64,000 nt of DNA from Thinopyrum elongatum (taxonomy: Eukaryota > Streptophyta > Magnoliopsida > Poales > Poaceae): positions 443,907,292 to 443,971,291 of the forward strand of contig CM022297.1 of the NCBI GenBank assembly GCA_011799875.1, in the 5' to 3' direction. Shown here in pieces: positions 1 through 10,536 of this stretch. The position numbers and the translations under genes were made by a program. The notes beneath the pieces are model-generated. The model saw only the letters and a program-made list of their open reading frames with translations, made no database searches and was not told the DNA's origin. Every line of letters begins with the position of its first letter. Position 1 is the first letter of the stretch.

Positions 1-971
1 ACCGCGTGGTCAAGAAAGACCCATGGCAGTTTAGTAGCAGCAGAGAGGGTCGCGGCCGCCGGCGAGCTCCGGAGTCGAGGAAGAAAGGGGGTGACGGCGA
101 GCAGCAGCTGCAGGGCCTCCACGCTACGATTCGACGGAGCAGGTGACGTAGTCGATCACGGCGCGTCTCCTGGACACGATGGCGAGGCGAGGCGGCGTCG
201 CTGGCCACGAGAACAGCGACGAACGGCGGCGGATCCGTTCGGCCTCGCGTGGATCTGAGGGGAACGGGCGGAGCGAGCGAGGATGAGAGGGAGAGAGTGA
301 TGGAGGGGCTAGGGGGAGTGAATGGGCTCGCCCTTATCCCCTCCGGCTGTCGGTGGCGTCGGCACCATCGCCGTGTCGCCGCCCGGCTGGCGCGGGCGCG
401 CGCGGCCAGGGGCGCGCCGACACGCACGCGGAGGGAGAAGGGGTGGGCTACTGTTGGACTGGGCTGCACACTGTGCACTTAGGCCCAGCCAACAGTAGCG
501 TTTTCCTTTTTCTTATTTCTCTTCTCCCTTTTCTTTTATTCCTTTTTCTGTTTCAAAATGATTAGGCCACTTGTGCTCTTTTGAAAAATGTGGAAGTTGG
601 CCCAAATAACATCATGCAGCATTGCCTTTCACAAAAAATTGGTTTGGGAAATGTTGGAACTCTTTTGAATTCGAAATGATTTTAAATGGATTTAAATATT
701 CTGTTTTGGTGTTGTTTTAAATGGTTTGAGCCAATTATCTAACTCCAAATATTTTGATAATGGTTTTACAAATGTTCCTGGATTATTTGCCATTTAATGA
801 ACATTTTCCCATCAGAATTTGAACAACTCCATATTTCACTTTTGAATTTGAGTTGATTTTCAGATGTGAATTTGAATTGGATCATTAACCCATATGACTT
901 GGCACTGCAAATGATCATGACTTGGCAGTTTTAACAGAGTGTCACAGAGCTTATTACAAGGGGGTGTTACA
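1..971 (-). repeat. 3' LTR of Tekay-1 (U3 side only)
   Basis: Nearly identical to 9567-10536 with about one length change. On the minus strand the LTR begins TGTAACACCCC at 971, directly after a purine-rich tract. The remainder of this LTR lies before base 1. ORFs here and in the matching segment are chance frames in GC-rich LTR DNA. Confidence 0.85.
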
Positions 972-987
972 AGTTCTCCTCCTCTAA
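972..987 (-). other. Polypurine tract of Tekay-1
   Basis: The minus strand reads AGAGGAGGAGAACT immediately before the LTR start TGTAACACC. This is the expected priming site for plus-strand DNA synthesis. It lies just downstream of the pol stop at 1010-1012. Confidence 0.7.
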
Positions 988-1009
988 AAGAAATTCTCAT
1001 CCCGAGAAT

Positions 1010-3570
1010 TCAGAAGGTAGAAGGAAAGAGTCCGGGATATTCTTCCCGAAGATGATCCTCGCGTTCCCAAGTGGCTTCATCTTCAGTGTGATTCGACCAC
1101 TGCACTTTTAGGAACTTGGTCGTCTTCTGACGAGTTCGATGTTCAGATTCGTCGAGGATGCGGATCGGATGCTCCTTATAAGAAAGATCATCTTGTAGCT
1201 CGAGCATCTCATGATCGACTGCACGGTACGGGGATTCCTTGAAGCACTTACGAAGTTGCGACACGTGGAAGACATCATGAATATGGGGGAATTGCGGTGG
1301 CAACTCCAATTTATATGCCACCTGTCCGCGTCTAGCCACGATGCGGAAAGGACCAATATAGCGAGGAGCTAGCTTGCCCTTGATTCCGAAACGACGGGTG
1401 CCCTTCATTGGAGTGACACGAAGAAAGGCTTGATCACCAGGTTGATAGATCACACCCCATCGCTTACGATCATAATTACTCTTCTGACGGTCTTGAGCTG
1501 CTTTGAGATTCTCCCGGACAATTCGAACTTGTTCTTCGGCATGTTGAATAATGTCCGGTCCAACAAGAGATCGTTCCCCAGTTTCTGACCAATTCAGAGG
1601 GGTTCGACATTTACGACCATAAAGAACCTCAAAGGGGGCCATTTTCAAGCTGGCTTGGTAGTTGTTGTTATAAGAGAACTCGGCATACGGGAGAGATTCC
1701 TCCCATTTCTTACCGAAAGATATAACACAAGCTCGAAGCATATCTTCAAGCACTTGATTAACGCGCTCAACTTGGCCTTGGGATTGGGGATGATAAGCTG
1801 AACTCCAGGTAATATGAGTTCCCATTGCTTTCTGGAAACTTTCCTAGAAATGGCCAGTGAAAATGCTGCCACGGTCTGAACTGATTTCCTTGGGAATACC
1901 ATGGAGTGAAACAATTCTGGAGATATATAGTTCTGCTAGCTGACTAGTAGTAATAGTCTCCTTAACTGGTAGAAAGTGTGCAACCTTGGAAAGTTGGTCG
2001 ACGACGACAAGAATAGCATCGTGACCCTTCTGAGACTTGGGAAGACCAATAATGAAGTCCATTTGCACTTTATCCCACTTCCACAGAGGAATAGGGAGCG
2101 GTTGCAGAATTCCAGCAGGTTTCTGATGTTCTGCCTTCACGCAACGACAAACGTCACACTCAGCAACATATCATGCAATATCTTGCTTCATTCTAGACCA
2201 CCAGTACCTTTGACGAAGATCTCGATACATTTTGGTACTACCCGGATGGATAGATAGCGGTGGATCATGGGCCTCCTTCATGACTTTGTCAGTCATCAGC
2301 TCGAAGCGAGGTACTACAATGCGATCTCGGAAGTACAAGGTTCCATCTTCAGCAATAGAGAAATCCCTGTACTTTTGAAGGTGAAGCTCTTTCTTCATCA
2401 GACTAATTTCAGCGTCTTTAGACTGCGCAATCTTGACAGCTTTCTCAAGATCTGGTTGTATCACAAGGTTATCAAGAGAACCTTGCGGGATGATGCAGAG
2501 ATTCATCTTGCGCAATTCTTCATATAGCTGGGGCTGAGCTTGCTTTACCATGAGGTTGCTACAGTATGACTTGCGGCTCAAGGCATCAGCCATCACATTA
2601 GCTTTGCTGGGAGTGTATGAAATTCCACAGTCATAATCGGTGATTGTTTCCAACCAACGCTGCTGACGAAGATTAAGTTCCAGTTGAGTGAATAAGTACT
2701 TCAAGCTCTGATGATCGGTGTAAATCTCACACCGATTACCAAGGAGGTAATGTCGTTACTGCTTTAAAGCATAAATGACAGCAGCAAGTTCGAGGTCATG
2801 CACTGGGTAATTCTCTTCATGTGGACGCAGTTGTCGCAAAGCATAAGCAATAACTCTTCGCTCTTGCATTAGGACACAGCCTAATCCTTGGCGAGAGGCG
2901 TCGCAGTATATGACAAAGTCTTTTCGAGAATCAGGAGGAGCAAGCACTGGAGCAGAAGTAAGCTTGTCCTTGAGGGTCTGGAAACTTTCCTGACATTTGT
3001 CTGTCCACTCAAACTTAACGCCTTTGTGGAGCAGATTAGTCAGGGGCTTGGCAATCTTAGAGAAATTTTCGATGAATCGGCGACAATAACTTGCAAGCCC
3101 GAGGAAACTTCTGACTTGCTTGACATTCTTCGAAGGGGTCCAGTCAAGAATAGCCTGAACTCGCTCCGGGTTAACTGCGATACCCTCCTTGGAGATGACA
3201 TGTCCAAGGTAGGTTACCTCAGAAAGCCAGAATTCGCACTTAGAGTACTTGGCATATAATTGGTGCTCTCGAAGTCTCTCCAGAGCAAGGCGAAGATGCT
3301 CAGCATGTTCTTCTTTGTTCTTCGAATAAACCAGAATATCATCCAGATATACCACGACGAATTTGTCGAGGTAATCCATGAATATGTAATTCATTAGGCA
3401 GGAGAATGTAGCTGGAGCGTTTGTTAAGCCAAACGACATGACTGTGTACTCGTAAGAGCCATAACGAGTAACGAATGCAGTCTTCGAAATATCCTCTTCG
3501 CGGACACGGATCTGGTGATAACCCAACCTCAAGTCGAGTTTAGAAAACACCGAAGATCGATCAACTTGCA
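1010..3570 (-). pseudogene. Tekay-1 pol: reverse transcriptase (truncated), RNase H, integrase, chromodomain
   Basis: One reading frame runs the whole length, so this is one gene stopped only by nonsense codons at 2756-2758, 2171-2173 and 1844-1846. Reverse transcriptase starts at the palm ([14 protein letters not shown], then the catalytic YLDDILVYS near 3340). RNase H follows with [10 protein letters not shown] near 2910. Integrase has its zinc finger (CDVC near 2155), the core aspartates in MDFIIGLP and SSDRGS, and the glutamate in SQGQVERVNQ near 1770. The last 45 or so residues (about 1162-1020) are a chromodomain, FLKVQWSNHTEDEATWE, which in chromoviruses steers integration to particular chromatin. 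The N-terminal part of reverse transcriptase, protease and gag are missing because of the deletion near 3565. The product cannot be made intact. Confidence 0.9.
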
Positions 3571-3949
3571 GGATCCTACTCTTCGTGTGCACTCTGATGC
3601 AGAATCCGGTCTTATCGAATGACAACTCGGAGAGAATGGTTAAACAAAACAATGGAAAGAAAAATGATTATCAGACTAATCAGATCAACGTCAGGGAAAT
3701 CGCACTGAATCCAGCTCTCCGGGTGGATAGAATTAACGAGAACCTAAATGTCGGTGTTAGTAAATTTTATTAAACCCGAATAGATGAGAGATTAGAATCC
3801 CAGAGTAAAGACGAGGAATAAAAGATCCTAATACCACCCAGTTGGTGACGTGGGCCCGTAAGCCACACAGCCAAGTTAGTAAAATAGTTTTCGAAAACTA
3901 GACTCAACTTCGGCCAAGGAATTGGGAAGGGGGACTCCTAGAGGCAGTC
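3560..3949 (-). other. Tekay-1 leader remnant with internal-deletion junction
   Basis: Between the primer site and reverse transcriptase there are only about 380 bp, where Tekay-2 has 3.2 kb. The segment near 3575-3620 (minus: TTCTGCATCAGAGTGCAC) matches Tekay-2 leader sequence at 59255-59272. Immediately beyond AGGATCCT it joins reverse transcriptase sequence matching about 61460. The join therefore removes the end of the upstream ORF, gag, protease and the first part of reverse transcriptase, about 2.2 kb on the copy B scale. The rest of the leader (3650-3949) has no recognisable ORF. Confidence 0.7.
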
Positions 3950-3962
3950 GGCTCTGATACCA
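3950..3962 (-). other. Primer binding site, initiator tRNA-Met
   Basis: The minus strand reads TGGTATCAGAGCC, complementary to the 3' end of plant initiator tRNA-Met, three bases from the LTR end ...GTCGTCACA at 3966. This fixes the element's orientation and the inner edge of the 5' LTR. Confidence 0.9.
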
Positions 3963-4419
3963 ACCTGTGACGACCCCGGCTTAATCGTGCACTAATCATA
4001 CAGGCAAATGCGCACGATCAAGCCTAAGGACTCACTTGAAGATATCACAACACAACTCTAAAACATAAATCAAGTCATACAAGCTTTATATTACAAGCCT
4101 GGGCCTCGAGGGCTCGAATACATAGCTCGATGGCATACAAGCGTCAGCGGAAGCATTAGATATCTGGGTACAGATATATTACAGAGAGAGAAATAGGCCT
4201 TCACAGAGGCGGGGTAAAATAAAATACTACGATCGAAAGGCGTAGGCCTCCTGCCCTGGACCCTCCGATCCTACTCCTGGTCGTCAGTCGGCTCCTCGTA
4301 GTAGTAGTACTCGCCAGGCGGGTAGTAGTACTGGTTGTCGGCTGGGGCGTCAGGCTCAAGGGCTCCGTCGTCTGGTGGCATCAAATGGAATATGGGGAAA
4401 AAAGAAAGTAAAGCAAACA

Positions 4420-4442
4420 TGAGTACTCATCCGAAGTACTCA
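4420..4442 (-). other. Conserved LTR hairpin, copy 1
   Basis: Perfect 8-bp stem TGAGTACT / AGTACTCA around the 7-nt loop TCGGATG (minus-strand reading). The same hairpin is at 6770, 42405 and 57762. Confidence 0.6.
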
Positions 4443-5439
4443 GCAAGCAAGGATCTACACTACATATGCATCATTGTCAAAGGAATGGCTGTATATGTGG
4501 ACTGGGCTGCAGAAATGCCAGAATAGAGGGGAAAAGCCTAGTCCTATCAAAGACTAGCATCTTCAACAATCTTCGACAGTCTTGCAGCAATAGAAGAGAA
4601 CAGATGAACATAATGTAAAGTAGTAGTAGTATCATGAACCTCGACCTGAGATCCTTTCTCGACTCCCTGCGAGAAAGCAATCCCAGAGCCGTACTATCTA
4701 GTTCTCATCACATGTTCTAGTTGTACCGATCGGGATACAACTCCGAGTGTCCGTTACCGTAGGACAGGCTATCGATAGAAGTTTCTTCCCTGCAGGGGTG
4801 CACCAACTAACCCACCACGCTCGCTTAACTCCGGCCGGACACACTTTTCTGGGTCATGCCCGGCCTCGGCTAAGCAACACGCCGCAACCCGACCAAATAC
4901 TTAACAGAGAGGTCAGCACGCCGGACTAACCTATGCCCCCAGGGGTCTTGGGCCATCGCCCCGGGAACTCCTGCACGTTACGTGCACCGCCGGTGAGCAG
5001 ACCTAGCAACCCCTTATACAAGTGTGGTTGCGTTCCCAGTCCAACCCAGCGTGTGCCGCACCAGTCGCTGACGTCCATTAAGCTCCGGCTGAAGTATACG
5101 ACGCAGAACGCCCATACTATGCCCACGTGATGGTTAGTGCTATCGGGCCAGAGGCCCCTCGGATCAAATATCCAAACCGTAGTGGATTAGGAGCGCGTGG
5201 AAACGAGCAGAGACTCACGATCGATGTGACCCCGTCGCCCCGTCTCGAGGACTTGCGGCAAGGGCTAAGAATGCCCGGCCACGCCTCGTAGTTATCTCGC
5301 GGGCACCATCCAGGTCAACCCGACTCCACATCACTTCGCGTTAAGCTCGCGCGGGTACCCCTCAGGGCCGACCCGTCTTTAGTATCATAGTTTAGTGCAA
5401 GTCATAATATCCAAGGTAACTGTGTGTCTGACACCGAAG

Positions 5440-5665
5440 GGAACCCTGAGGAATCACCCTTGATGGAATTCCCGCTCGATGTTATCATCAAGGTGAACGA
5501 AGGAGGAATCACCCTCGAGGTCCACCTTGAGGAGTTGCGCGACGACGTCGTTATCGGGGGTGGTGTAGAAGGAATCACCCTCGCTTACCACGACCGAGTA
5601 ACTAACCTACAAGGTTAACATCAGAAGTGCTGACGAGGTATCACCCTCGGCACTCGATGGTAACC
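5440..5665 (-). repeat. Imperfect short repeats in LTR
   Basis: The motif GGAATCACCCTC or GGTATCACCCTC recurs about every 65 bp (near 5450, 5506, 5570 and 5637). Some copies carry a CTCGAGGT or TCGGCACTCG continuation. The same block recurs in the duplicate at 7797-8010 and in the related Tekay-2 LTR at 43350-43510 and 56690-56840. Confidence 0.6.
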
Positions 5666-6314
5666 CAGCAGTGTCGGCAACTAAGGGGAAGTGATGTGCG
5701 GTGCCATGGTCTAGTCTTCAATCCCGATGATCAGGTCTTCTGATGTCCAGCAGGGCAGTCGGGATCAAGTGGGGGTCTCGGTCGTGTCTCTACCCACCTT
5801 ATACTAAGCAGTCTAGGATAACCGGTAAGGTAACAAAGCAGGGTACAATAATTAGGCTATGCAGCAGATATAGGAAAACAGTAGCAGTAGCAGTTCTAAT
5901 GCAAGCATAAGAGAGAAGAGAATAGGCGATATAGGCATGCTCAAAATGGGGGTGCTTGCCTGTTTGCTCGGGGGCAAGGGCAAGGTCTTCAGTAGTATCG
6001 TCGGGGACGTAGTCGTACTCCTGTGCGGCGTCTGCCTCGGGAGCTACGTCAACGTCGGGGTCTACCGAGAGAGAAGAGGGGGAAGAAATAGGTAAACATA
6101 ATGCAAACAAATGCAATACGGTGCATGTGATGCTATGATGCAGTGCAGGGTTGCCTAAATATGCATCTAAGTCATTTTAGTTATTTTTAGAATTAATCTG
6201 GGATTTAATATCCGACATGTGTGCACTATTCATCTGCCGGATTCGGGTCCGAAGTTACGAGTTCTTCTATGTAGGGGGTTCCGAAGGAGAAACAGACGGC
6301 ACGATCAGACTCGT

Positions 6315-9300
6315 TGTGACGACCCCGGCTTAATCGTGCACTAATCATACACGCAAATGCGCACGATCAAGCCTAAGGACTCACTTGAAGATATCACAAC
6401 ACAACTCTAAAACATAAAATAAAGTCATACAAGCTTAATATTACAAGCCAGGGCCTCGAGGGCTCGAATACATAGCTCGATGGCATACAAGCGTCAGTGG
6501 AAGCATTAGATATCTGGGTACAGATATATTACATAGAGAGAATTAGGCCTTCACAGAGGCGGGGTAAAATAAAATACTACGATCGAAAGGCGTAGGCCTC
6601 CTGCCCTGGACCCTCCGATCCTACTCCTGGTCGTCGAACGGCTCCTCGTAGTAGTAGTACTCGCCAGGCGGGTAGTAGTACTGGTCGTCGGCTGGGGCTT
6701 CTGGCTCAGGGGCTCCGTCGTCTGGTGGCATCAAATGGAAAATGGGGGAAAAAGAAAATAAAGCAAACGTGAGTACTCATCCGAAGTACTCAGCAAGCAA
6801 GGATCTACACTACATATGCATCATTGTCAAAGGAATGGCTGTATATGTGGACTGGGCTGCAGAAATGCCAGAGTAGAGGGGGAAAGCCTAGTCCTATCGA
6901 AGACTAGCATCTTCAACAATCTTCAGCAGTCTTTCAGCATGAGGAGAGAGCAGATTACATAAGTAAAGTAGTAGTAGTAGTATCATCAACCTCGACCTGA
7001 GATCCTTTCTCGACTCCCTGCGAGAAAGCAATCCCAGAGCCGTACTATCCAATTCTCATCACATGTTCTAGTTGTACCGATCGGGATACAACTCCGAGTG
7101 TCCGTTACCGTAGGACAGGCTATCGATAGAAGTTTCTTCCCTGCAGGGGTGCACCAACTTACCCACCACGCTCGCTTAACTCCGGCCGGACACACTTTTC
7201 TGGGTCATGCCCGGCCTCGGCTAAGCAACACGCCGCAACCCGACCAAATACTTAACAGAGAGGTCAGCACGCCGGACTAACCTATGCCCCCAGGGGTCTT
7301 GGGCCATCGCCCCGGACGCTCCTGCACGTTGCGTACACCGCCGGTGAGCAGACCTAGCAACCCCTTAATACAAGCGCGGTTGCGTTCCCAGTCCAACCCA
7401 GCGTGTGCCGCTCAGTTGCTGACGTCTATTAAGGTTTGGCTAAAGTATACGACGCAGAACGCCCATACTATGCTCACGTGATGGTTAGTGCTATCGGGCC
7501 AGAGGCCCCTCGGATCAAATATCCAAACCGTAGTGGATTAGGAGCGCGCGGAAACGAGCAGAGACTCACGATCGATGTGACCCCGTCGCCCCGTCTCGAG
7601 GACTTGCGGCAAGGGCTAAGAATGCCCGGCCACGCCTCGTAGTTATCTCGCGGGCACCATCCAGGTCAACCCGACTCCACATCACTTCGCGTTAAGCTCG
7701 CGCGGGTACCCCTCAGGGCCGACCCGTCTTTAGTATCATGGTTTAGTGCAAGTCAACTCATCAACAGTAACTGTGTGTCTGACACCAGGGGAGCCCTGAG
7801 GAATCACCCTCGATGGAACCCCACCTGATGTTATCATCAAGGTGAACGAAGGAGGAATCACCCTCGAGGTCCACACTTGAGGAGTTGCGCGACGATGTCG
7901 TTATCGGGGGTGGTGTAGGAGGAATCACCCTCGCTTACCACGACCGAGTAACTAACCTACAAGGTTAATATCAGAAGTGCTGACGAGGTATCACCCTCGG
8001 CACTCGACGGTAACCCAGCAGTCTCGGCAACTAAGGGGGAAGTGATGTGCTGTGCCAGGGTCTAGTCTTCAATCCCGATGATCGGGTCTTCTGATATCCA
8101 GCAGGGCAGTTGGGATCAAGTGGGGGTCCCTGTCGTGACTCTACCCAGCCTATACTAAGCAGTCTAGGATAACCAGAAAGGTAACAAGGCAGGGTACAAT
8201 AATCAGGCTATGCAGCAGATATAGGAAAACAGTAGCAGTAGCAGTTCTAATGCAAGCATAAGAGAGAAGAGAATAGGCGATATAGGCATGCTCAAAATGG
8301 GGGTGCTTGCCTGTTTGCTCTGGGGCAAGGACAAGGTCTTCAGTGGTATCGTCGGGGACGTAGTCGTACTCCTGAGCTGCGTCTGCCTTGGGAGCTACGT
8401 CAACGTCGGGGTCTACCGAGAGAGATGAGGGGGAAGAAATAGGTAAACATAATGCAAACAAATGCAATACGGTGCGTGTGATGCTATGATGCAGTGCAGG
8501 GTTGCCTAATGATGCATCTAAGTCATTTTAGTTATTTTTAGAATTATTCTGGAATTTAATATCCGACGTGTGTGCACTATTCATCTGCCGGATTCGGGTC
8601 CTGAGTTATGAGTTCTTCTACGTAGGGGGTTCCGATGAAGAAACAGACGGCATGATCAGACTCGGCTCGTCGTTCTGAGCAACTTTCATGTTTTAAGTTT
8701 TTCGATCTGAGCTACGGTTTAAAAGTTATTAATTTTTAAAGATTATTTGAATTTCTGGAATTTATATATTTATCAGAAAATGAATTATGACGTCAGCCTG
8801 ACGACATGCTGACATCAGCAAGTCAACAGGACGGCTGACCAGTCAAACCTGACATGTGGGTCCAGTGGGACCCACATGTCAGCCTCTGTTACTGTTAAAC
8901 AGAGTTAATTTAAACTAATTAGCTACTTAAGCTACTGGACCCACCTGTCATAGACTAATTAGGGTAATTAATTTATTTTATTTACAAAATCATTTTAGTT
9001 AATTATCTGAACGGTGGGGCCCGCTTGTCAGTGGCCCTGGGTCAGCCACGTCAGCGGCGTTGACCAGGTCAACTGCTCAACGGGGCCAGTGGGGGCCACT
9101 GGCAGTGTCACTGGGGGGTGGCCCCGGACCTGCCAACTCAGCGTGGCCGGCGGCTGGTCGCCGGCGACCAAATCGCGCGGCGGCGTGCCCGGGACGTGGC
9201 CGGAATCGCAGTTCCGACCACCGTTTGGCGTGCGGAATAGCGCGTTCGAAAGAGGACTCAACGCCGCGTCGATCCCGGGCGATGGCGTGGCCGGAGATGG

Positions 9301-10536
9301 ACCATGGCGTCGACGGCGAGCGATGACGCGGGCGCCGGAGTTCGGGCCCGGACGGAATCGCGGCTGAGCGGCGCTCTCGCGCATACTAGCTAGCTAGGGT
9401 GGAGCTACGGACATCCAGGAGCGCGTTGGCGCAGCTGGTTCGAGCTGCAGAAGCTCGGGGGCTCGGCAATGGCTAACGCGGCGACGGTCGGAGCTCGGAT
9501 GCGGTGGCATCCTAGATAGAGCGAGGCTGAGCGGCTCAGGGAAGGACAGAGGGGAGAGGGGAGCTCACCGCGTGGTCAAGAAAGACCCGTGGCAGTTTAG
9601 TAGCAGCAGAGAGGGTCGCGGCCGCCGGCGAGCTCCGGAGTCGAGGAAGAAAGGGGGCGACGGCGAGCAGCAGCTGCAGGGGCTCCATGCTACGATTCGA
9701 CGGAGCAGGCGACGTGGTCGATCACGGCGCGTCTCCTGGACACGATGGCGAGGCGAGGCGGCGTCGCTGGCCACGAGAACGGCGACGAACGGCGGCGGAT
9801 CCGTTCGGCCTCGCGTGGATCTGAGGGGAACGGGTGGAGCGAGCGAGTATGAGAGGGAGAGAGTGATCGAGGGGCTAGGGGGAGTGAATGGGCTCGCCCT
9901 TATCCCCTCCGGCTGTCGGTGGCGTCGGCACCGTCGCCGTGTCGCCGCCCGGCTGGCGCGGGCGCGCGCGGCCAGGGGTTCGCCGACACGCACGAGGAGG
10001 GAGAAGGGGTGGGCTGCTGTTGGACTGGGCTGCACACTGTGCACTTAGGCCCAGCCAACAGTAGCGTTTTCCTTTTTCTTATTTCTCTTCTCCATTTTCT
10101 TTTATTCCTTTTTCTGTTTCAAAATGATTAGGCCACTTGTGCTCTTTTGAAAAATGTGGAAGTTGGCCCAAATAACATCATGCAGCATTGCCTTTCACAA
10201 AAAATTGGTTTGGGAAATGTTGGAACTCTTTTGAATTCGAAATGATTTTAAATGGATTTAAAATTCTATTTTGGTGCTGTTTTAAATGGTTTGAGCCAAT
10301 TATCTAACTCCAAATATTTTGATAATGGTTTTACAAATGTTCCTGGATTATTTTCCATTTAATGAACATTTTCCCATCAGAATTTGAACAACTCCATATT
10401 TCACTTTTGAATTTGAGTTGATTTTCAGATGTGAATTTGAATTGGATCATTAACCCATATGACTTGGCACTGCAAATGATCATGACTTGGCAGTTTTAAC
10501 AGAGTGTCACAGAGCTTATTACAAGGGGGTGTTACA
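6315..10536 (-). repeat. 5' LTR of Tekay-1, full unit (4.22 kb)
   Basis: Bounded on the minus strand by TGTAACACC (10536) and ...GTCGTCACA (6315). The unduplicated part, 8665-10536, has an AT-rich stretch (8700-9010) followed by a very GC-rich stretch (9010-9950). On the minus strand an ATATATAAATTCC stretch near 8763-8775 is a weak TATA candidate. ORFs on both strands at 9014-9384 and 9565-10048 are mirror images in GC-rich DNA and are not called. Confidence 0.85.
6770..6792 (-). other. Conserved LTR hairpin, copy 2
   Basis: Same stem and loop as the copy at 4420, inside the second copy of the duplicated LTR segment. Confidence 0.6.

Larger units (their letters stand above)
3966..6314 (-). 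repeat. Extra partial LTR copy (2349 bp tandem duplication)
   Basis: This segment repeats 6315-8664 almost base for base, with a few percent difference and no large rearrangement. It starts at the LTR terminus and ends mid-LTR. The 5' LTR is thus a full LTR followed by a second copy of its promoter-distal part, next to the primer site. ORFs inside both copies (5799-6116 and 8150-8467, minus) are the same LTR sequence and not supported as genes. Confidence 0.9.
1..10536 (-). mobile_element. Tekay-1: Ty3/gypsy chromovirus, Tekay/Del-like, 3' LTR cut by window edge
   Basis: Read on the minus strand the order is 5' LTR (10536 to 3966), initiator-Met primer site, short leader, reverse transcriptase, RNase H, integrase, chromodomain, polypurine tract and 3' LTR (971 to below 1). 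Order pol then chromodomain, the Met primer site and very long LTRs fit the Tekay/Del lineage. The two visible LTR portions (1-971 and 9567-10536) differ at roughly twenty sites by eye, about 2%, so insertion is fairly recent. Gag, protease and the first part of reverse transcriptase are deleted and pol has three stops, so the copy is not autonomous. The right flank starts at 10537 with CCTAC, a possible 5-bp target duplication whose partner lies outside the window. Confidence 0.85.

Noticed and set aside
5440..8010. Regular short repeats that superficially resemble a CRISPR-like array
   Set aside because: Repeats are imperfect and short, lie in a plant retroelement LTR, and are duplicated with it.
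9014..10048. Long ORFs on both strands (9014-9384, 9565-10048) in Tekay-1 LTR
   Set aside because: They mirror each other in GC-rich LTR DNA, recur in the left LTR with breaks, and show no domain.
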